Assembly (NCBI GenBank): GCA_018609855.1
Contig: JAHENU010000095.1
Span: forward strand, 1-10,418
Reading direction: 5' to 3'
Length of the DNA: 10,418 nucleotides
Source: Candidatus Nanohaloarchaea archaeon
GTDB taxonomy: Archaea > Nanohalarchaeota > Nanosalinia > Nanosalinales > JAHENU01
Below are positions 6,361 through 10,418 of this stretch, one piece after another. Below the pieces are notes generated by a model that saw nothing but the letters and a program-made list of their open reading frames with translations, made no database searches and was not told the origin of the DNA. The position numbers and the translations under genes are program-made. Position 1 is the first letter of the stretch. Every line of letters begins with the position of its first letter.

Positions 6361-6367
6361 ATCACCT
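6361..6367 (-). promoter_or_regulatory. Shine-Dalgarno sequence for the HPF-like gene
   Basis: AGGTGAT on the minus strand ends five bases before the ATG at 6355 and complements the archaeal 16S rRNA 3' end. It fixes the start. A TATA-like TTCTTAAG at 6387-6394 (-) would give a leader of about ten bases containing it. Confidence 0.65.
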
Positions 6368-6408
6368 ATATTCTTATGTGGAGAGGCTTAAGAATGTTTG
6401 GCTTATGG

Positions 6409-6416
6409 TTTTTTAT
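6409..6416 (+). promoter_or_regulatory. TATA-like promoter element deciding the start of the HExxH gene
   Basis: TTTTTTAT begins 30 bases before the ATG at 6439, the same spacing as at the other leaderless genes. It argues against the longer start at 6376, whose upstream AT-rich stretch (near 6340-6347) is less well placed. Confidence 0.45.
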
Positions 6417-6438
6417 GGTGCCAGTTCCATGCCAACAT

Positions 6439-7338
6439 ATGGAAATCTATGTGAAAGGAGATATTGACACAGCCTATTTTCAGGCACGGGCTGTCGAGGT
6501 ATTGGAAGCGCTCTCAGGCGAAGAGTCCATCGATTTCACGTTGGTGATTTTAGAGAACATGGATTTCTGTGAAGCAGCTGCTGATGAGTTGGTGAAAGGA
6601 GAGCGAGCGGCTTTTATTGCACAATGTGAAGATATGGCCGTGTCTTCTAGCTTTCGGGAGGAAGGGCAAGAATACATTATTGTCAAAGCCGACAAACCAT
6701 TTTTGACACAAGAGCCTGCCGCTGCTCGTGGTTTAATAGCGCATGAAGTCATTCATATGGTATTACGGCAGCGCGGAATGGATGAATTAGTGCATACTAC
6801 TGCTAAACGGCATGTTGGACGATTAGCCGAACAATTAGTAACCTTTGGCATTCGGGAAAAAAGAGCGGTGCAATTTGCAGCTGAGGTGATGCGTACTTCA
6901 ACATTGACAGTCAAGGATCTATTGGCCAATGCAGAATTAATTGAGCAAGGTTTCTTTGCTGACTTAGTTAGCTACTACTATCATGTGCTGCAACTGGACG
7001 AATATGTGCCAGCACCGGCATTTTATAGTGACGAGCCACACGTTGAAGAAGTGCAAAAGGCCGTAACCTTTGAGTTGTACATAATGCCATCATGGCTGCC
7101 GTTTGTCGTGTGTGACAAAGACGCGTGTGCTACGTTAGTGGATGCTGTACAGCAACAATATGAACGACATCTCGCAACGACTGTATCGTATATGCATGCG
7201 GTTGAGGATGTCTATCGAGAGCACTACAGCCAGCCTGAGGTTTTGGTCGAAGCAGTGTATCCTGTGCTAGTACAAGCCATTCTCCAAGTAGTGGAGGAAC
7301 AGCTCGGTACAGGTTCTGAAGACTCGCAGCATGACTGA
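6439..7338 (+). CDS. Putative HExxH zinc metallopeptidase-like protein of unknown family
   Basis: The protein has 299 residues from ATG 6439. An HEVIH motif at 102-106, within the helix LIAHEVIHMVLRQRG, is the classic zincin zinc-binding signature (two histidines and a catalytic glutamate). It is preceded by a YIIVKADKPF strand (79-88), as in minimal metallopeptidase folds. The third ligand is not obvious; acidic residues further on (for example E157 or D166) are candidates. No signal peptide or membrane segment is seen from this start, so a cytoplasmic place is likely. A longer frame from ATG 6376 adds 21 mostly hydrophobic residues including a cysteine, which could mimic a lipoprotein signal, but the TATA position favours 6439. 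The general layout reminds me of uncharacterised archaeal HExxH families (possibly DUF5781), from memory only. It ends three bases from the converging regulator gene. Confidence 0.75.
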   Translation: MEIYVKGDIDTAYFQARAVEVLEALSGEESIDFTLVILENMDFCEAAADELVKGERAAFIAQCEDMAVSSSFREEGQEYIIVKADKPFLTQEPAAARGLIAHEVIHMVLRQRGMDELVHTTAKRHVGRLAEQLVTFGIREKRAVQFAAEVMRTSTLTVKDLLANAELIEQGFFADLVSYYYHVLQLDEYVPAPAFYSDEPHVEEVQKAVTFELYIMPSWLPFVVCDKDACATLVDAVQQQYERHLATTVSYMHAVEDVYREHYSQPEVLVEAVYPVLVQAILQVVEEQLGTGSEDSQHD

Positions 7339-7341
7339 TAG

Positions 7342-7482
7342 TTACTCATCATTCATGTCAACGACCAACCGGCGAGTTGCATCACGAATGATTTCACTGC
7401 GGTTGGAATAAAAACCGTCATCCACCAATTTGTCTAATTTCTTCATGATATTCTTTGTCAATCGCACTTGGACTGGAATCAT
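7342..7482 (-). CDS. Ribbon-helix-helix (CopG/NikR-N-like) DNA-binding regulator, 46 aa
   Basis: The short start at ATG 7482 gives a compact single-domain protein: a strand PVQVRLT (residues 3-9), helix MKKLDKLVDDG, the family turn FYSNRSEIIRDATRRL and an acidic tail. This is the ribbon-helix-helix fold, which dimerises and inserts the paired strands into the DNA major groove; S-N-R-S-E is the usual start of the second helix. The same frame is open upstream to 7602, but a TTTAAATA-type box 31 bases before ATG 7482 and the family's typical N-terminus show that the longer form is not real. Its target is unknown. It follows the ABC exporter operon on the same strand and might regulate it, or itself. 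Confidence 0.85.
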   Translation of the reverse strand: MIPVQVRLTKNIMKKLDKLVDDGFYSNRSEIIRDATRRLVVDMNDE

Positions 7483-7505
7483 AGTGTTGCTACTGTTTAG
7501 AAAGT

Positions 7506-7513
7506 TATTTAAA
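7506..7513 (-). promoter_or_regulatory. TATA-like promoter element for the ribbon-helix-helix gene
   Basis: TTTAAATA on the minus strand begins 31 bases upstream of ATG 7482, in the 95-base gap after the ABC permease. It indicates a separate, leaderless transcript. Confidence 0.6.
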
Positions 7514-7577
7514 GTTGTCACCGTTTGGTAATGGATTTTAATGAGTGTGGTGGGTGTGGAGCACAGACGTAATGCGA

Positions 7578-8969
7578 TCAGATAGTTACTCTTTGTTCCC
7601 ATTTCACCATTGCCCGGCGTAAAAGGAAGATGGCCGGTAACAGCAGCAGAGTAGTGGCATATAATGCCAGCGGTATAAATACAGAGAGGAGAATGCAGCC
7701 AATCAGTAGTGGGGCAAGGGCCACCATGTACGCAAGAAATACTTTTCCATTGTATAAGAGGATGTGTGGCTGCAGGCCAGTCAGATAGACGGTGACTGCC
7801 ATCGTGTACGCATTCAGTGAGAGAGTGGTGACAAGCCCTATGCCGAACAGGGCAAACTGGCCAGTAACAATGACGGCTCCCACTAAAATGGGGAGGGATA
7901 TGGTGTTGAGAATGGCATAGGTGTGGACTTTCCGTCGTACAATATCGGCAATATGGATAGGGAGAAATGCGTAGGTTGCAGTGGTATCATACTGGGTGAG
8001 CCAGTTATAAACAGCAGTGCCAATAACGCCCAGGAAGATGGCAAAGATAAGAAAGAAGTTAAGTTCGGGGAAAAAGGAAATGAAGAGATTAAGCAGTATG
8101 CCAACAATGGCCAAGGGAAAAGCATAGGAAAAGATGATTTTGGCCATACCGCCACTGCTTCGTCTCAAGTCCAAGATGTCTTTGCTCATAATCACTGCAT
8201 ATTGATGTCGGAGTGTTCCAGCCAACGGCAATAGCTGATTCTCCTCCTCCTGCGGTCTCGCATCGAACGTGAGCGGCATCCCGTAGATCGATGTTATCAC
8301 ACCGAGCGCAGCAAAGGCGAGGCTGATGGCGACCGGGGCGATGGTTGGAGTGAGAAAGAATTGATACGCAGGGAGGTAGGTCAAAAGTTGCGATATGGTG
8401 TATGGAGAGACGGTGAGTGCAATGATGGCTGCTGTAAGGAGCAGGTAGAAGGTAGCGTGGGAGCGAGTGTAGATGGTAGAGAGGAGAAATATGAGTGAAA
8501 TACCTGTGAGGAAGGAGAGAGGTATGCTGATGAACAAAACGACCGTCATTAGCGATGAATAGCCCATGACAAGAGAAGCTAGGAAATAGCCTGCGATGGC
8601 TGGCACGATCCACAGGCCAGTGTAATACAGGAGATCTTTCACAAAGAAAGTAGCAATGATAGTGCGGACACTGATCGGTAAGCTGCGAGAAATATAGGCA
8701 AGGAGGCTGGCCTGGCCAAAGCGGCGATGTAATGCTTCTCGGCCGGAGAGAGCAAATGATCCAACCGAGAGGCCAAAGAGCACAAAGACATAGTGGACAA
8801 ACAGGGCCATGGTGGAGGCAGGGATATATTGGGACAGGAACGGCAATAGCAGAGAAAATATCAGGGCAATGCCGGCGAGTATAGGTGGAAAGGCTATGAA
8901 CAGAAATGTGCCAAACAGGGCAGTGTGGAGCCGCCACTCCTCTTTCAGCATCTGCTTCAACAGCTCCAT
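7578..8969 (-). CDS. ABC exporter permease (ABC-2-like, about 12 membrane segments)
   Basis: This 463-residue, strongly hydrophobic protein is the membrane partner of the upstream ATPase. About twelve hydrophobic segments fall in two halves separated by a hydrophilic stretch (about 236-268, with an acidic PQEEEN run), the layout of large ABC-2-type exporter permeases. A short cytoplasmic N-terminus (MELLKQMLKEEWRLH) precedes the first segment. Its ATG overlaps the TGA of the ATPase gene by one base (8969), implying translational coupling and fixed stoichiometry. No substrate-binding protein is nearby, so export rather than uptake is likely. The cargo (peptide, lipid, drug or polysaccharide) cannot be deduced. 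The exact ABC-2 subfamily is uncertain. Confidence 0.85.
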   Translation of the reverse strand: MELLKQMLKEEWRLHTALFGTFLFIAFPPILAGIALIFSLLLPFLSQYIPASTMALFVHYVFVLFGLSVGSFALSGREALHRRFGQASLLAYISRSLPISVRTIIATFFVKDLLYYTGLWIVPAIAGYFLASLVMGYSSLMTVVLFISIPLSFLTGISLIFLLSTIYTRSHATFYLLLTAAIIALTVSPYTISQLLTYLPAYQFFLTPTIAPVAISLAFAALGVITSIYGMPLTFDARPQEEENQLLPLAGTLRHQYAVIMSKDILDLRRSSGGMAKIIFSYAFPLAIVGILLNLFISFFPELNFFLIFAIFLGVIGTAVYNWLTQYDTTATYAFLPIHIADIVRRKVHTYAILNTISLPILVGAVIVTGQFALFGIGLVTTLSLNAYTMAVTVYLTGLQPHILLYNGKVFLAYMVALAPLLIGCILLSVFIPLALYATTLLLLPAIFLLRRAMVKWEQRVTI

Positions 8970-9700
8970 CAGGCCTCACCCGTGTCTTTCGGTGTGTCAA
9001 TCAGTTCCATGAACGTATCTGATAATGAGTTGTCTAATCCCTCAAGGGTGCCGTGGTGCCGCAGCTGTCCGTTCTGGAGTATGCCGAAGGTTGTGCAGAT
9101 CTCCTGCGCTATTTCCAAGACATGGGTGCTGAGCACTAAGGTGCCGTTGTTATTGACAAAATCTTTCAGATAGGTTTTCAGTTTTCGTTGCATGAGCGGG
9201 TCAAGATTGATCAATGGTTCGTCTATAAAAGCTACAGGCGGCTGATGGAGAAAAGCCTGTGAGACCATTAGTTTCTGTCGTGTTCCTCGCGAGAGGTCCT
9301 TACATAATACATGTCTTTCATCAATACAATCAAAGAAATTCAGCCATTTTTTACTGATATCGGGAGTAGTATCAGCTGGAATGCCGCGGATACGGCAGAC
9401 AAACTGTAAATATTCTTCAGCGGTGAGGAAGCTGGGCGGTGTTTCTTGTTCCGGGATAATGCCTACCTGGGCACGCACCTGCACGGGGTCTGTTGCCGGA
9501 TCGACTCCGGCTACTGAGGCCCGGCCACCATCTGGCTGCAATTGGCCTGTCAGGAGTTTAATCAACGTGGTTTTGCCGGCTCCGTTGGGCCCAATGAGGC
9601 CAAATAACTCCCCTTCCGGAATGGTGAGATTTATGGTATCTACAGCGGTAACGTGCCGAAAGTCTTTGGTCAGGTGTGAGGTGGTGATGGCGGCTCCCAT
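8969..9700 (-). CDS. ABC transporter ATP-binding protein
   Basis: This 243-residue nucleotide-binding subunit drives the adjacent permease. All motifs are present: Walker A GPNGAGKT (37-44), Q-loop glutamine Q85 in IIPEQ, signature LSRGTRQ (136-142; a variant of LSGG common in ABC-2 exporters), Walker B VAFIDEP (156-162) with catalytic E161, D-loop around NLD (165-167), and switch histidine H193 in STHVLE. Length matches a single-domain exporter ATPase. The frame is open upstream to an ATG at 9781, but the family's N-terminus begins near the ATG at 9700 and a TATA-like box sits 30 bases before it, so the longer start is rejected. It is the first gene of a two-gene operon. Confidence 0.93.
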   Translation of the reverse strand: MGAAITTSHLTKDFRHVTAVDTINLTIPEGELFGLIGPNGAGKTTLIKLLTGQLQPDGGRASVAGVDPATDPVQVRAQVGIIPEQETPPSFLTAEEYLQFVCRIRGIPADTTPDISKKWLNFFDCIDERHVLCKDLSRGTRQKLMVSQAFLHQPPVAFIDEPLINLDPLMQRKLKTYLKDFVNNNGTLVLSTHVLEIAQEICTTFGILQNGQLRHHGTLEGLDNSLSDTFMELIDTPKDTGEA

Positions 9701-9722
9701 ATAATAGGCATGGGAGTGTGGG

Positions 9723-9730
9723 TTAATATA
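9723..9730 (-). promoter_or_regulatory. TATA-like promoter element for the ABC exporter operon
   Basis: TATATTAA on the minus strand begins 30 bases upstream of ATG 9700. It lies inside the longer open frame starting at 9781, showing that the upstream part is untranslated DNA. Confidence 0.6.
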
Positions 9731-9802
9731 AGTTAGCGCTGGCCGAGGTTCTGTGTTGTTCCCTTTACCTGTGTACTGCATTACGCTCGCTGTACATGGC
9801 TA

Positions 9803-9810
9803 TTTATATG
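9803..9810 (+). promoter_or_regulatory. TATA-like promoter element for the lamin-tail-domain gene
   Basis: TTTATATG lies 62 bases before ATG 9865. Transcription would start about 9830, giving a leader of roughly 30 bases that carries the Shine-Dalgarno sequence. This differs from the leaderless neighbours. Confidence 0.45.
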
Positions 9811-9851
9811 TTGTTTTAACACAGAGGAGTTAGTCTGTTACAGCAACAGGC

Positions 9852-9856
9852 GGAGG
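9852..9856 (+). promoter_or_regulatory. Shine-Dalgarno sequence for the lamin-tail-domain gene
   Basis: GGAGG ends eight bases before ATG 9865 and eleven before ATG 9868. The spacing favours 9865. Confidence 0.6.
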
Positions 9857-9864
9857 ATGCTACT

Positions 9865-10418
9865 ATGATGCGTGTAACTACTCTACAGCACTGGCTATTT
9901 CGTTCAAAGTTTGTTCTTATCATGTTTTTAGTAATGACTGGTTTTGTGTTTGGTGCCGTGCACGGCTCGGCCGTCGTGATTAATGAAGTGGTGCCGGATC
10001 CCAGTTCTGGTGATGAGTGGGTCGAGATTTTCAATGACAAAAGTTCTTCTTTCAATCTTGACGATATAGAAATTTTGGAGACGGACAATCCCACTAGTCC
10101 TAGTGGCAATAGCACCTTTGCAGATCCAAGTGGTTCAGTAGCGGCAGACGGTCATCTTGCCATTAATGGATCTAATCTCAACAATGGCGGTGACATTCTA
10201 TGGTTGGTCAACTCAACTTCAAATGAAGTGTTAGATAAACTCGCATATGGAAATGCCGCTGACGGTGACACGAGCGATAATGCACCCGCCCCTTCAAATG
10301 AAGATGAATCAGTTGGCCGATTACCAGATGGATTCGACACCGACACAGATGCAACTGATTTCTATAAGATGATTCCAACTCGTGAGGAGCCAAATGTATA
10401 TTCTGAAGCGGCTGACAA
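9865..10418 (+). CDS. Secreted lamin-tail-domain (LTD) protein, N-terminal part
   Basis: The frame stays open from ATG 9865 to the window edge (184 codons). A basic N-terminus (R3, H9, R13, K15) and a hydrophobic core at about 16-33 ending in small residues (GSA near 34-36) form a signal peptide or N-terminal anchor. The lamin-tail domain starts right after it: VVINEVVPDPSSGDEWVEIF (37-56) is its hallmark first two strands, and the DGHLAI (95-100) and DILWLVN (110-116) strands follow. LTDs are immunoglobulin-like beta sandwiches found in extracellular and surface proteins of bacteria and archaea. The acidic, serine/threonine/asparagine-rich sequence has N-x-S/T sequons at N82, N101 and N116, possible archaeal N-glycosylation sites. 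Later domains lie beyond the window. ATG 9868 is an equally readable start. Confidence 0.85.
   Translation, partial: MMRVTTLQHWLFRSKFVLIMFLVMTGFVFGAVHGSAVVINEVVPDPSSGDEWVEIFNDKSSSFNLDDIEILETDNPTSPSGNSTFADPSGSVAADGHLAINGSNLNNGGDILWLVNSTSNEVLDKLAYGNAADGDTSDNAPAPSNEDESVGRLPDGFDTDTDATDFYKMIPTREEPNVYSEAAD

Noticed and set aside
7483..7602. Longer N-terminus for the ribbon-helix-helix protein from ATG 7602
   Set aside because: It would overlap the permease gene's end and include the promoter; the fold normally begins within a few residues of the strand that follows ATG 7482.
8089..9000. Long minus-strand open frame of 303 codons overlapping the ABC permease
   Set aside because: It lies in another frame of the same strand as the permease, and its translation is rich in His, Cys, Pro and Ser without any fold or motif. 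The permease frame has clear membrane segments and couples to the ATPase gene.
9701..9781. Longer N-terminus for the ABC ATPase from ATG 9781
   Set aside because: The extra 27 residues have no family similarity and cover the TATA-like box at 9723-9730. ATG 9700 has the expected leaderless spacing.
9816..10115. Minus-strand open frame opposite the lamin-tail gene
   Set aside because: The plus strand encodes a convincing signal peptide and lamin-tail motif with a Shine-Dalgarno sequence; the opposite frame has no recognisable features.
1..10418. tRNA or rRNA genes, CRISPR array, insertion sequence or long repeats
   Set aside because: Gaps between genes are 164 bases or less, and I saw no cloverleaf, regularly spaced repeat, transposase or terminal inverted repeat. 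A covariance-model scan would be needed to exclude a small ncRNA in the gaps at 570-682 or 9701-9864.

Overview
The window reads as archaeal chromosomal DNA. Eight of the twelve genes have an AT-rich TATA-like octamer whose upstream edge lies 27-32 bases before the start codon, with no room for a leader. This is the leaderless promoter layout of archaea. An XPD/Rad3 iron-sulfur helicase, an AglD/UPF0104-type membrane protein, a stand-alone ribbon-helix-helix protein and T-tract terminators fit the same picture. GC content looks moderate. I cannot place the lineage firmly; a small-genome DPANN-type or other uncultivated archaeon is my guess.

Layout, left to right. Positions 1-569 (-) hold the N-terminal part of a UPF0182 (COG1615) membrane protein, cut by the window edge; it does not depend on any downstream gene here. 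Positions 683-2569 (+) encode an XPD/Rad3 DNA helicase whose reading frame is broken by one in-frame TAA at 2024-2026. Positions 2602-3984 (+) encode the most notable gene: a protein of the PafA/Dop (Pup ligase/Pup deamidase) carboxylate-amine ligase family, not a system normally associated with archaea. It is followed by a 77-residue protein of unknown function (4039-4272), a UPF0104/AglD-like polytopic membrane protein (4344-5324) and an orphan 204-residue protein (5397-6011).

The right half switches strand often. Positions 6032-6355 (-) encode a probable HPF/RaiA-like (S30AE) ribosome-associated protein. Positions 6439-7338 (+) encode a putative HExxH metallopeptidase. Positions 7342-7482 (-) encode a 46-residue ribbon-helix-helix regulator. 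Positions 7578-9700 (-) are a two-gene ABC exporter operon (permease and ATPase overlapping by one base). Positions 9865-10418 (+) hold the start of a secreted lamin-tail-domain protein that runs off the window.

Most genes appear to be separate transcription units with their own promoters, so there is little sign of one large operon. The ABC pair is the clear exception. The best candidate for an undescribed system is the PafA/Dop-like enzyme together with its small downstream neighbour. The enzyme assignment rests on several conserved motifs at conserved spacing; the partnership is only a hypothesis. No tRNA, rRNA, CRISPR array or insertion sequence was seen, and no gene-free stretch exceeds 300 bases.
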